Positions 17,898 through 26,880 of a stretch of 64,000 nt of DNA are shown one piece after another. The notes below the pieces were generated by a model. The model was not told the origin of the DNA. It was given only the letters and a program-made list of their open reading frames with translations, and made no database searches. Origin of the DNA: Yoonia rosea (GTDB lineage: Bacteria; Pseudomonadota; Alphaproteobacteria; Rhodobacterales; Rhodobacteraceae); assembly GCF_900156505.1 (NCBI RefSeq), contig NZ_FTPR01000002.1, positions 62,001 to 126,000 on the forward strand, read 5' to 3'. Each line of letters begins with the position of its first letter. Within the stretch, counting starts at the first letter, position 1. The position numbers and the translations under genes are program-made.

Positions 17898-19663
17898 AAC
17901 GCTTGTCCGATACCGATGTAAACCTGCAAGTCCTGGCCTGCATTATCGCCATTGGCCTGTGTCGCCAGATCAAGACGGATCGGCCCGATGCCAGTGTTGT
18001 ATCGCAAACCAACCCCCGCACCTGCATGCCATTCTGCATCTTCGAAAGGCGAGGCCGCAGCACCCACCTGACCAACGTCATAGAAACCGACAAGTGAGAT
18101 GTTCTCGCGGATCGCATAGCGCGCCTCAAGCTGTGTCCCGAGGAAGGATGCCCCCCCTGTTGTCACGGTCTCAAGGCCCTCTACTGTTTCAACGCCCAAT
18201 GATTGATAGGCCTGTCCGCGAACCGTACCACCACCGCCCGAGTAGAACAGAAAATCTGCGGGCGCTTCGGTCAGGTCAGCACCCAGAACGCTCCCCAGTT
18301 GTACACGTCCGGCCAGTGTCAGCTTTTCTTGCTCGCCCAAGGTCACATACCCCCGCGCATCACTATAAAACCGCGCACCGCTGATTTCACCGTCGGTGCT
18401 GATGAACGGCGTGGTGCTCACATCAAGATAGTAGCCGTTTGATGCATTCGAGGGCTCATCGCGGCGGTCCAGTGTTGCGTCCAAGGGCAGGGTGAACAAC
18501 GTATATTCGCGGGTTTCCAGTGCGGTTTCTTCACGTGCCCGCAATAGTCCGACACCCGCGCGGACAGTCAGATCATCGCTCAGGATCCGTGAAAAGCCAG
18601 TTTCAACGCTGATCTTGTCAAGCAGGAACTCCGGTTCGTCCTGCCGCGAAATTTCGCCGCTCAGATAATAGTCGGTGTCAGGCCCAAAAGTTGCAGGACG
18701 CGTGAACGTGCCGCCCACACTGTAGTCAATGCCGCCGGTTTCACCGCTGATGCCGGACACCTCTGCATCCACGCGGATACGTTCCGCGCCACCCAGCAGA
18801 TTCCGGTGCAGCCAGAAAGAGGACAGCGTGACACCTTCGATCGACGAAAGTTCGATTCCGAAACCGATCCTGCGGGGGTTGGCTTCGGACACTTGCGCAT
18901 TGATCGGCAGCGTGTCGTCCGCAGCAATCTGGTCAGCTTCGGAAAGCGCGACGCTTGCAAAACTACCGGTCCGACGCAAACGGCGTTCAGCGGCGGCCAT
19001 TTCTTGCGGCGAGAAAACCTCTCCTACAGGTAAACCCGCTATTTCACGAACACGATCATCATCCACGTTGCGGTTGCCCGACACCGAAAGCGGCCCAAAC
19101 CGCAGACGCGGCCCGGTATCGAGGGCAACATCGACATCCAGTTTCGCATCCGCATGGCGCGCAATGACGCGCTGATCGGAGACACGCGCCTTGGCATAAC
19201 CCAGATCGCGCCAACTGTTGATTCCGCCCCGCACCACATCGCCGATCACAGCCGACTCCGCAGTCCGACGTGGGCCAAGATCATCAAGCAGCGTCGTCGC
19301 AGGCGGAAGCGGGGCAATCCGCACATCGCCAAAAGTAAACCTCCGACCGGGATCAACCGTGATCAGCACCTCATTGATTGCAGCAGGCGCATCCAGCGGC
19401 GCGACATTCGCGGCCTCGCGCCCGTCAACAGTGATTGAGATTGTCCCACCATAGTACCCCGACGCATAAAGCGCCGTCAGCAAGCGGCGGTAGTCTGCAC
19501 GGGCGGCGGCGATATAGTCTTGCGGCGCTGACCCTGCTTCCAGTGCAACCAGCAGAGACGCGTCGTTCAATGCGGTTTCGGCGGCATCCGTCACCAGCCG
19601 CACGTCTTGCGCAGAAGCGGAACTGGCACAAAAAAGCACAATCGCACAGGAACGTTTCAACAT
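17894..19663 (-). CDS. tamA: Outer-membrane assembly factor TamA (Omp85 family)
   Basis: A 589-residue protein with a signal peptide (MLKRSCAIVLFCASSASA), N-terminal POTRA domains (about 25-270; e.g. RFTFGDVRI, RLRFGPLSVSGNRNVDDDRVREIAGL) and a 16-strand-type barrel (about 275-589) ending in a terminal Phe. The Omp85 loop-6 motif appears as GGGGTVRGQAY, with Gln in place of the more usual Tyr/Phe after VRG. It inserts or assembles outer-membrane proteins with TamB. First gene of the tamAB pair. Confidence 0.94.
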   Translation of the reverse strand: MLKRSCAIVLFCASSASAQDVRLVTDAAETALNDASLLVALEAGSAPQDYIAAARADYRRLLTALYASGYYGGTISITVDGREAANVAPLDAPAAINEVLITVDPGRRFTFGDVRIAPLPPATTLLDDLGPRRTAESAVIGDVVRGGINSWRDLGYAKARVSDQRVIARHADAKLDVDVALDTGPRLRFGPLSVSGNRNVDDDRVREIAGLPVGEVFSPQEMAAAERRLRRTGSFASVALSEADQIAADDTLPINAQVSEANPRRIGFGIELSSIEGVTLSSFWLHRNLLGGAERIRVDAEVSGISGETGGIDYSVGGTFTRPATFGPDTDYYLSGEISRQDEPEFLLDKISVETGFSRILSDDLTVRAGVGLLRAREETALETREYTLFTLPLDATLDRRDEPSNASNGYYLDVSTTPFISTDGEISGARFYSDARGYVTLGEQEKLTLAGRVQLGSVLGADLTEAPADFLFYSGGGGTVRGQAYQSLGVETVEGLETVTTGGASFLGTQLEARYAIRENISLVGFYDVGQVGAAASPFEDAEWHAGAGVGLRYNTGIGPIRLDLATQANGDNAGQDLQVYIGIGQAF

Positions 19664-19806
19664 GTTTCTACCGCGCCTCCAACGTCGGATCGGCTTTTCT
19701 TTCCACTCGTGTTGGGTGGCCTACAGGTGTCGGCCCCGACTTTCCAATCACAACCGGATGATAGGATGTTTTCCATCCGCGTCGAGCGGCTTCTGGAGCG
19801 CCCACC

Positions 19807-20574
19807 TTATGCAAACGGGTCTTCCGGGTAAGTCACCCCCGCCAGATAGAGCCCCTGCGGCGGGCAAACAGGCCCACAGGCTGCGCGGTCTTTTGCCGCC
19901 AAAGCCACACCGACATCGTCCGGTGTCCACGCGCCTGCACCGACGCGCTCAAGCGTGCCGACAAAGCTGCGGACCTGATTGTGCAGGAAAGACCGCGCCC
20001 GCACATGAAACCGGTATTCGGTGCCATGATCATGCGGCACCACCTCGATCCGCAATTCATCCAGGGTCTTCACGGGACTTTTCGCCTGACAGATCGAGGA
20101 GCGGAAGGTCGTGAAATCATGTTGGCCCAGCAATTGATCCGCCCCCGCCTGCATCGCTGCTGCATCCAGCGGATGGTTGACCCGCCACATCTGTCCCGCC
20201 TCAAACGTCAGCGGCGCACGCCGCGACATCAGGCGAAAGAGATACCGCCGTTCCAGTGCATCAAACCGCGCATGCCAATCATCGGCAACCTGAGCACAGG
20301 CCACAATCGCGACAGGCGCCGGCTTGAGGTGGAAATTCAACGCCTCTGACAAGCGGAACGGGTCCCAATCCTTTTCCAGATCACAATGCGCCACCTGCCC
20401 TGTGGCATGGACCCCCGCGTCGGTGCGCCCAGCGGCGGCAATCGTGTGGTCGCGGGGCTCCAGCTTGGCCAAAGCCGCTTCAATCGCGCCCTGTACGGAT
20501 GGCTGATCATTCTGCCGCTGCCACCCTGCGAAGGGTGCGCCAGAATATTCAACAAGAAGGGCATAACGGGGCAT
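19807..20574 (-). CDS. truA: tRNA pseudouridine(38-40) synthase
   Basis: A 255-residue TruA family enzyme that isomerises uridines 38-40 in the tRNA anticodon arm. The catalytic Asp52 sits in [16 protein letters not shown] (residues 48-63). Other family marks are [22 protein letters not shown] and [15 protein letters not shown]. Full length and single-gene context; the 143 bases up to tamA contain no other gene that I can support. Confidence 0.96.
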   Translation of the reverse strand: MPRYALLVEYSGAPFAGWQRQNDQPSVQGAIEAALAKLEPRDHTIAAAGRTDAGVHATGQVAHCDLEKDWDPFRLSEALNFHLKPAPVAIVACAQVADDWHARFDALERRYLFRLMSRRAPLTFEAGQMWRVNHPLDAAAMQAGADQLLGQHDFTTFRSSICQAKSPVKTLDELRIEVVPHDHGTEYRFHVRARSFLHNQVRSFVGTLERVGAGAWTPDDVGVALAAKDRAACGPVCPPQGLYLAGVTYPEDPFA

Positions 20575-20668
20575 TGGACCGGATTAGGGGGAGCAACAGC
20601 CAAAATCAATCCCTACACATCCCGTCACAGCGTGCCTATCTTCAAACAAAGCACTGAAGGGGCCGACT

Positions 20669-22081
20669 TTGGTTATCGCAACAATCGCAGATCAGATCAC
20701 ACGCACCATCGAGGGTGTGGGCCACACGCTGACCGCCCCTTTCAGCGATCCGGTGATCCGCCTCGGCGTCACGGGCCTGTCGCGCGCGGGCAAAACGGTA
20801 TTCATCACCTCACTGGTGGCCAATCTGATGGACCGCGGCCGCATGCCCCAGCTAGAGGCCGCAGCGTCGGGCAGCATCCGCACCGCCTATCTGCAACCTC
20901 AGCCTGACGATACCGTCCCGCGCTTTGCCTACGAGACCTATCTAACCCAACTGACCGCCCCCGACCCAAGCTGGCCGCAAGGCACCCGCCAGATCAGCGA
21001 ACTGCGGATTTCCCTGCGTGTGCAGCCCAGCGGGCTGTTGTCAGGCCTCTCCGGCCCGCGCACCGTGCATATCGACATCGTCGACTACCCCGGTGAATGG
21101 TTGCTTGATCTTGGCCTGCTTGATCAAACCTATGCGGAATGGTCGACGGCTGCATTGGACCGCGCCAAAGGTCGGCCTGGCGGTGACCATTACGCGGCTC
21201 TTGCGGCAGGTGTCGACCCCACTGTCGCGCTGGATGAACCCCAAGCGCAGGTACTGGCCGAACGCTTTACCGCCCACCTCAAAGAGGCCCGCGAAGCAGG
21301 CTTTTCCGATTGCTCACCCGGTCGCTTCCTGCTTCCCGGTGATCTTGCCGGATCGCCTGTCCTGACCTTCGCCCCCCTGCCCGACGCGCGCTATCCGCGC
21401 GGGTCATTGGGCCGCGAGTTCGAACGGCGCTTTGAAAGCTACAAGCGCAATGTCGTGCGCCCGTTCTTTCAGGACCATTTCGCCAAAATCGACCGCCAGA
21501 TCGTGCTGGTCGATGTGCTGGGCGCGATCCATGCAGGACCCGCAGCACTTGATGATCTGCGCAATGCCATGGCGCGCATCCTCGGGGCCTTCCGCCCCGG
21601 GCGCAACGCCTTCCTGACCCGTATTTTCCAAGGCCGCCGCGTCGAAAAAATCCTTTTCGCCGCCACCAAAGCCGACCACCTGCACCACAGCCAGCACCCG
21701 CAACTGACCGCGATTACCCAAGCGCTCTTGCGCGAGGCCAAGGACCGCGCCGATTTCGCAGGCGCACAGACCGCCGCGATGTCGATTGCCGCCTTGCGCA
21801 CGACCGTGGAAGAAACGGTTGATCACAAGGACGGCCCGCTTGACGTGGTGCGCGGCCGCCTGCGCGACACCAATAAGCAAGCCGCTTTCTATCCCGGCAA
21901 GCTTCCTGACGATCCTGCCCATCTGCTTGCACCGGCAAGGGAAGGGTCCGACAAATGGCTGGACGCGGATTACAGTATCATGAACTTTGCCCCCGCGCCC
22001 CTGACCCGCAAACCCGGCGACGGGCCACCCCATATCCGTCTGGATAAAGCCGCGCAGTTTTTGTTCGGAGACCGCCTATGA
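20669..22081 (+). CDS. ycjX: YcjX-family GTPase-like protein
   Basis: A 470-residue protein of the YcjX/DUF463 family. The P-loop is GVTGLSRAGKTVFITS (residues 33-48), and DIVDYPGEWLLDL (near 130) is the family's conserved switch-like segment. These stress-associated proteins have a P-loop NTPase fold and unknown cellular role; in many proteobacteria they are paired with YcjF, as here. The start is a TTG with AGGGG ahead; no in-frame ATG gives the full P-loop domain. It overlaps the next gene by four bases (ATGA). Confidence 0.92.
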   Translation: MVIATIADQITRTIEGVGHTLTAPFSDPVIRLGVTGLSRAGKTVFITSLVANLMDRGRMPQLEAAASGSIRTAYLQPQPDDTVPRFAYETYLTQLTAPDPSWPQGTRQISELRISLRVQPSGLLSGLSGPRTVHIDIVDYPGEWLLDLGLLDQTYAEWSTAALDRAKGRPGGDHYAALAAGVDPTVALDEPQAQVLAERFTAHLKEAREAGFSDCSPGRFLLPGDLAGSPVLTFAPLPDARYPRGSLGREFERRFESYKRNVVRPFFQDHFAKIDRQIVLVDVLGAIHAGPAALDDLRNAMARILGAFRPGRNAFLTRIFQGRRVEKILFAATKADHLHHSQHPQLTAITQALLREAKDRADFAGAQTAAMSIAALRTTVEETVDHKDGPLDVVRGRLRDTNKQAAFYPGKLPDDPAHLLAPAREGSDKWLDADYSIMNFAPAPLTRKPGDGPPHIRLDKAAQFLFGDRL

Positions 22082-23061
22082 CCCGCGGCCCAGTATTGAT
22101 CGACCTCGAAGGCACTGAAGCCGCACAGCCCGACATGGCCCCTGCCGTGCCCGATGTGCCGCATGGTGCCGCCATGCAACAGGTCGCGGCGATCGCGGCG
22201 CGCCGCCCCTCACGCCTCGCGCGCTGGTTCTGGTCTGTCACAATCGCCCTGACGGGCTTTGTGGTGTCACTGGCCGCATGGGATTACATCAACACACTTC
22301 TGGCGCGCTCGCCCATTCTGGGCGGCATCGCAACCGCGCTTGTCGTTCTGCTCATCGCCGTCCTTGCCATCATCGCCCTGCGCGAACTGGCAGCCTTTGG
22401 GCGCTTGCGCAAACTCGACCGCATTCAGCATCAGGCACAATCCGCCCTGCTGTCTCACGACCTTAAAGAGGCGCGCGGCGTCATCGCTTCACTGGAAAAG
22501 CTTTATGGCAACCGCGACGACACCGCTTGGGGACGCGCTGAACTGACGGCCCGCCGCGACGAAGTGCTTGATGCCGACGGCCTGCTTGGCCTTGCTGAAA
22601 CCACACTGCTTGCCCCGCTTGACGCCCGCGCCCAGCGCGAAGTCGAGGCCGCCGCAAGGCAGGTCGCAACTGTCACTGCCATCGTCCCCATCGCCTTGGC
22701 TGATCTGTTTACGGCCCTCACCGCGAACCTGCGCATGATCCGGCGGATCGCAGAAATCTACGGCGGCCGCGCCGGAACCTTAGGCAGCTGGCGGCTGACG
22801 CGCACCGTACTGACCCATCTGGTCGCAACCGGTGCCGTCGCTGTAGGTGATGATCTGATCAGCTCGGTTGCCGGCGGCGGGGTTCTGTCAAAGGTCTCTC
22901 GGCGCTTTGGCGAAGGCGTCATCAATGGCGCACTGACCGCGCGCGTCGGCGTTGCCGCGATCGAGGTCTGCCGCCCGCTGCCTTTCCATGCCGCCAGGAA
23001 ACCCTCGGTCAGCGGCCTTGTCAGCCGTGCGATGAGCGGACTCTTTAATCGGGGCGCTTAG
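22078..23061 (+). CDS. ycjF: YcjF-family inner-membrane protein (DUF697/TIGR01620)
   Basis: A 327-residue membrane protein with two adjacent hydrophobic segments (about 50-70 and 75-101; FWSVTIALTGFVVSLAAW and GGIATALVVLLIAVLAIIAL) and the DUF697 C-terminal region (TVTAIVPIALADLFTALTANL, AEIYGGRAGTLGSWRL). It is coupled to ycjX by ATGA overlap. Function unknown. Its 3' end overlaps the 3' end of the convergent histidine kinase gene by 17 bases. Confidence 0.9.
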   Translation: MTRGPVLIDLEGTEAAQPDMAPAVPDVPHGAAMQQVAAIAARRPSRLARWFWSVTIALTGFVVSLAAWDYINTLLARSPILGGIATALVVLLIAVLAIIALRELAAFGRLRKLDRIQHQAQSALLSHDLKEARGVIASLEKLYGNRDDTAWGRAELTARRDEVLDADGLLGLAETTLLAPLDARAQREVEAAARQVATVTAIVPIALADLFTALTANLRMIRRIAEIYGGRAGTLGSWRLTRTVLTHLVATGAVAVGDDLISSVAGGGVLSKVSRRFGEGVINGALTARVGVAAIEVCRPLPFHAARKPSVSGLVSRAMSGLFNRGA

Positions 23062-24397
23062 AGGCCGCGACAGGCAAACGCAGATGCACGGCCAACCCAC
23101 CGAGGGCTTCATCCTTGGACAGCAGGATCTTTCCGCCATAGGCATGCACAAGATCATGCGCAATCGCGAGCCCGAGACCGGTACCGGGCTTGGATGTATC
23201 AAGCCGCTGCCCGCTCTGGGTGGCCTTCGCGATCTCTTCCTTGGGAATACCAGGGCCGTCATCCGCAATGGTAATCATGATCTGGCCGTCTTTCGTCAGG
23301 TCCGCTTTTAGCCGCACCTCAGAGGCGGCCCACTTCAGCGCATTGTCCAGAAGGTTGCCCATCACTTCTTCAAAGTCACTTTGATCCATGCGCACACGCA
23401 TGCCGGGATCAAAACTCGCGGTGAATGTCTTGCCCTCGTTTTGTGCAAGCGCGTTGAACGCACGCTGCATGCGGCCCAGGGCGACATCCAGCGGCGTTGC
23501 GACAACCATTGTGCTGTCAGTGCCATCCGCGCGCATCCGCGCAAAGGATCGTTTAAGCTGCGCATCCAGCCGATCCAACGCATCCACGGCTTCATGCACA
23601 TCGTGGCCGTTCATCATGAGCATGTCCAACTCGTTGCGCATGATGGCCGACGGGGTTTTGATTGCATGGGCGAGGTCTGCAGCCTGCCTGCGTGAGCGGC
23701 GCATGATATCGCGGTTGCGCTCCATCAGGGTGTTGATGTCATTCACCAAAGGCGCAACCTCAACCGGATAGTCGGCGACTTTCATCCCGCCGTCCTGTTC
23801 CCACTTGCCCGAAACATCCTGTCGCAGTTTGTTGAGTGGCCGCAACACCACCGCAACCTGCGCCAACGCACCCAACACGCCCATGAAGGCAACAAAAGCA
23901 AAGGCCGTCAAAAGCGTGCGTCGCAAGTCCATCTGCTCTTCATCAAAGCTCTGCAAGGATGCGGCAACCTGCACATGCCAAAGCGAGCCATCACGGACGC
24001 GGACCCACCTGCCAATGCCCAAGAGGGATTCGTTATTGGGGCCCAGAAACTCACGCCGTTGGGCAACTTCCGAGCGCCCGATGGCCGCGGGCAAACGCGC
24101 CTCTACCAACGAAGGCGAGGCATAGATCTTACCATCCTCGGTCTCGACCTGCCAATACTGCCCCGACAGCGGCACCTGATACACCAGATCACCGATCGCG
24201 CGGTCCAGACCATCGGTGGTGTCGCTGTTGTTTGTAACCGCAACGACCGCCTGCGAATGGCGTGTTTCCAGCACATCAAGAAAACGGGCCTGGGCCTGTG
24301 ATGTCATATAGGACGACAGGCCTGCCAAACCCAAAACGATGATCGCGACCGCCCAAAGGATGCCGCCTGTCACTGCGCGGGCGCGTAACGATGTCAT
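23045..24397 (-). CDS. Sensor histidine kinase (PhoQ/FeuQ-like)
   Basis: A 450-residue membrane kinase. Transmembrane helices lie at about 10-30 and 162-185 with a periplasmic sensor between them, then HAMP, the phosphorylated His244 in ADLAHAIKTPSA, N-box LLDNALKWA, G1 ADDGPGI and G2 GTGLGLAIAHDL. The HAIKTP dimerisation motif is of the PhoQ-like type. It overlaps the response-regulator gene by four bases. The input signal is not evident. Confidence 0.93.
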   Translation of the reverse strand: MTSLRARAVTGGILWAVAIIVLGLAGLSSYMTSQAQARFLDVLETRHSQAVVAVTNNSDTTDGLDRAIGDLVYQVPLSGQYWQVETEDGKIYASPSLVEARLPAAIGRSEVAQRREFLGPNNESLLGIGRWVRVRDGSLWHVQVAASLQSFDEEQMDLRRTLLTAFAFVAFMGVLGALAQVAVVLRPLNKLRQDVSGKWEQDGGMKVADYPVEVAPLVNDINTLMERNRDIMRRSRRQAADLAHAIKTPSAIMRNELDMLMMNGHDVHEAVDALDRLDAQLKRSFARMRADGTDSTMVVATPLDVALGRMQRAFNALAQNEGKTFTASFDPGMRVRMDQSDFEEVMGNLLDNALKWAASEVRLKADLTKDGQIMITIADDGPGIPKEEIAKATQSGQRLDTSKPGTGLGLAIAHDLVHAYGGKILLSKDEALGGLAVHLRLPVAASKRPD

Positions 24398-25056
24398 GCG
24401 GTTGCTTTGATAACGTAGCCCCTGCCGCGCACAGTCTCGATCAGGTTACTGCCCAGCTTCTTGCGCAACCGGTTCACAAAGACAGCGATCGTGTTGGAAT
24501 CACGGTCACCTTCATGCTGATAGATATGATCAGACAGCTCTGTCCGCGACACAAGCCGACCCGAGTTGTGGAAGAGATAGGACAGCACCGCGATTTCCTG
24601 TGACGTCAGATTGGCTGGCACACCTTGGACCGTAACCTGATTGTTACGGGTATCAAAGGTCACATCATCCTTTGAGAAAACCGGCGTCGCTTTTCCGGCC
24701 TTGCGGCGGATCAGGGCACGCACCCGCGCCGAAAGTTCCGCCATGTGGAAAGGCTTGGTCAGATAATCATCCGCACCCGCATCAAGACCATCCACACGGT
24801 CCGTCCAGTCGTTGCGCGCCGTCAGGATCAGAATCGCGGTATCATTTCCACCACTGCGCAGGTTTTTCAGCACCGTCAGACCATCCCGAATGGGCAGGCC
24901 AAGGTCCAGAATAATGACATCATAGGGTTCAGTTTCACCAAGATACTGCGCTTCGGCCCCGTCGATCGCTACGTCAACGGTGAGCCCCTCGGACACCAGT
25001 GTTTTCTTTAGTTGGCTGGCGAGCACAGGCTCGTCTTCGGCAATTAGGATTCGCAT
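24394..25056 (-). CDS. OmpR-family response regulator (PhoP/FeuP-like)
   Basis: A 220-residue regulator with receiver domain (acidic pocket EDE at 7-9, phosphorylated Asp51 in ILDLGLP, Lys101 in LTKPF) and a C-terminal winged-helix DNA-binding domain (VNRLRKKLGSNLIETVRGRGYVI). It acts with the downstream kinase. The PhoP/FeuP subgroup responds to envelope or divalent-cation cues in other bacteria; the regulon here is unknown. Confidence 0.94.
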   Translation of the reverse strand: MRILIAEDEPVLASQLKKTLVSEGLTVDVAIDGAEAQYLGETEPYDVIILDLGLPIRDGLTVLKNLRSGGNDTAILILTARNDWTDRVDGLDAGADDYLTKPFHMAELSARVRALIRRKAGKATPVFSKDDVTFDTRNNQVTVQGVPANLTSQEIAVLSYLFHNSGRLVSRTELSDHIYQHEGDRDSNTIAVFVNRLRKKLGSNLIETVRGRGYVIKATA

Positions 25057-25098
25057 GTTATTTCCCTAATGCCGCGAGGTGGCAAAATTTGGGCGAAT

Positions 25099-25368
25099 AT
25101 GAGTCACCAGACACCGTCCTTTGTGGCACGCGAACGTGGCGGATTCGAAAGCACAAAATGCGCAGAAGACACCCCGCCATTGGCAAGACCCGAAGGCGGA
25201 CTTGGCTGCACAGGCCTTGTGATTGACAATCCAAAGAAAAAGCGGACTTTTGGTCTCCGCAAGTCAATCAAATACGCGATCCGTGAGGTGATGCTGGATT
25301 TGTATTTTACCGACCACGGTTTGTACGGCTCCAAGATTTTGAATATTGCGTGGCCGGAAGAAGCTTGA
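25099..25368 (+). CDS. Small protein upstream of the radical SAM gene, possible precursor or accessory
   Basis: An 89-residue open frame starting MSHQTPSFVARERGGFESTK with a basic middle (PKKKRTFGLRKSIKY) and the end FTDHGLYGSKILNIAWPEEA. I do not recognise a family. It is divergent from the response regulator and precedes the radical SAM gene by 81 bases on the same strand. No strong Shine-Dalgarno site is seen, and a competing minus-strand frame overlaps it, so it may not be expressed. Position and size fit a modified-peptide precursor or small accessory protein, which is inference only. Confidence 0.4.
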   Translation: MSHQTPSFVARERGGFESTKCAEDTPPLARPEGGLGCTGLVIDNPKKKRTFGLRKSIKYAIREVMLDLYFTDHGLYGSKILNIAWPEEA

Positions 25369-25449
25369 TTGCGCTCGCAGGAGATATGAGAAAAGCGGAC
25401 AGACGTCGCCCGTAGGTCGCGGTCCGGCAAACAACAGAAGGCGTATGCA

Positions 25450-26415
25450 GTGAGTGATACCGACTTAAAGCCGAGGCGTCTGTCTTTTATAGACGCGGGC
25501 AAGATCATTCCGCCAATGAACCTTGAGGTGATCGTTGCCGACCATTGCAATATCACCTGCCGCCAATGCAATCACGCTTCACCGATCATGAAAAAATGGA
25601 ATGCAACGGTCGAAGAAACCGAGCACTCTCTGGGGCTGCTTGCTGAGGTCTATCACTGCAAAAAGTTGCGGCTGATCGGTGGCGAACCGCTTCTGAACCC
25701 AAATATCGTAGACTTGATCAAGATCGCAAAGCGTTCGGGGATTGGCGACGTCGTTCAACTGACTACGAACGGGATGTTCTTGGATCGCCTTCCTGACGAA
25801 GGGTGGGTTGATCTGGATGAGATCGAAATCTCGCTTTACGAAATTTCGAAACTCTCAGATGCAAAGATTGAAGAGCTGCGGCGCAAGGGTAAGCGGTTCG
25901 GTACGAAAGTGAACGTTTCGCGTTACCCCAATTTTCGCATGACGTTTTCGTCGCAAAAGGCGGAAAGCACCAGTTTGGTCGAAGACATCTGGAGCGCTTG
26001 CAAGATGGCCAATGTTTGGGGCTGTCATGCGCTGCGACAGGGTCGTCTCTATCGTTGTCCGCAATCCATTTACGTCCCCGGTTTCACGGGCGGACAGCTC
26101 GAGGAAGAGGGGTTCAAGATCTCTGACGGCCCAACACTTCAAGAAGATCTGCTGCGCTTTCTGAACGCGCCCGGACCACTGAAGTCATGCGCACACTGCG
26201 TCGGTTCCTGTGGAAAGCAGGTCCAGCAGGCAGGCCTTGACCGCAGAGCATGGAAAGCAGACCTCGATGTGCCGTTCAGGGATATGATCGATTTTGAACT
26301 TATGGAAAAATCCAAGACCGCGATACAATTGATCGACGACTGCCGTCAGCCGGTCAAGCCGCCTCGCAAAGCGAAGCGGATTCTGCAAAAGGTTCGTGCG
26401 CTCTGGGCGGGCTGA
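25450..26415 (+). CDS. Radical SAM protein with C-terminal cysteine cluster
   Basis: A 321-residue radical SAM protein. The [4Fe-4S] ligands are CNITCRQC (Cys33, 37, 40), followed by GGEP at 77-80 for SAM binding. Six further Cys (184, 192, 203, 247, 250, 254) in WSAC-GC-RCP and CAHCVGSC arrangement resemble a SPASM/twitch-type auxiliary cluster. The CxxCxHASPI sequence is like radical SAM proteins found near glycosyltransferases. The reaction is unknown. Start is GTG 25450 with AAGG upstream; an internal ATG lies at codon 23. It leads the PqqD-like/HprK-like gene set. Confidence 0.88.
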   Translation: MSDTDLKPRRLSFIDAGKIIPPMNLEVIVADHCNITCRQCNHASPIMKKWNATVEETEHSLGLLAEVYHCKKLRLIGGEPLLNPNIVDLIKIAKRSGIGDVVQLTTNGMFLDRLPDEGWVDLDEIEISLYEISKLSDAKIEELRRKGKRFGTKVNVSRYPNFRMTFSSQKAESTSLVEDIWSACKMANVWGCHALRQGRLYRCPQSIYVPGFTGGQLEEEGFKISDGPTLQEDLLRFLNAPGPLKSCAHCVGSCGKQVQQAGLDRRAWKADLDVPFRDMIDFELMEKSKTAIQLIDDCRQPVKPPRKAKRILQKVRALWAG

Positions 26416-26484
26416 CACGAGAAGTTGTACGCGTCCAGCGCAAGCGCTAGACAAATGTCGCGGCAGAAATGACGGAGTAACTAT

Positions 26485-26880
26485 ATGACAGAACGATATA
26501 AAATAGCAGGTCCGGATATCGTCCATGAGAGCTTTGGTGGCGATCTTGTCGTTCTGAATCTGCGCTCGGGTCAATACTTTGGTCTGAACGCATCAGGTGC
26601 GGCACTGTGGTCTGCCATCATCGCGGGGCAGGATGCCGCCGGCTTGAGCGCTGATGACACCACAAAGCAAATGGCGTCTGGTTTTGTGACGCAGCTTCTT
26701 GATCACGAACTCATTATCCGGGATGACCTTGCCGGTGAGGGTGCACCCACGGCATCCATATCCCTTCTGACCCCGCCAACGATAGAAGCCTATGACGATC
26801 TTTCTGACCTGATCGTCGCTGACCCCATTCACGACGTAGACCAAAACGCGGGATGGCCGAAATTACCAGATGCCCAGTGA
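26485..26880 (+). CDS. PqqD-like protein with acidic C-terminal tail
   Basis: A 131-residue protein. Residues 1-80 fit the PqqD/RRE winged-helix fold (VHESFGGDLVVLNLRSGQYFGLNASGAALWSAI, then MASGFVTQLLDHELI). The remaining 50 residues form an extension with LTPPTIEAYDDLSDLI and DPIHDVDQNAGWPKLPDAQ, not part of PqqD. PqqD-like domains bind leader peptides for modifying enzymes. The tail could be a substrate segment or a docking element. It precedes the HprK-like gene, with which it overlaps. Confidence 0.85.
   Translation: MTERYKIAGPDIVHESFGGDLVVLNLRSGQYFGLNASGAALWSAIIAGQDAAGLSADDTTKQMASGFVTQLLDHELIIRDDLAGEGAPTASISLLTPPTIEAYDDLSDLIVADPIHDVDQNAGWPKLPDAQ

Noticed and set aside
25104..25571. Minus-strand 155-residue frame over the small ORF and radical SAM start
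   Set aside because: It crosses the coding start of a clear radical SAM gene, shows no domain and lacks a plausible context.
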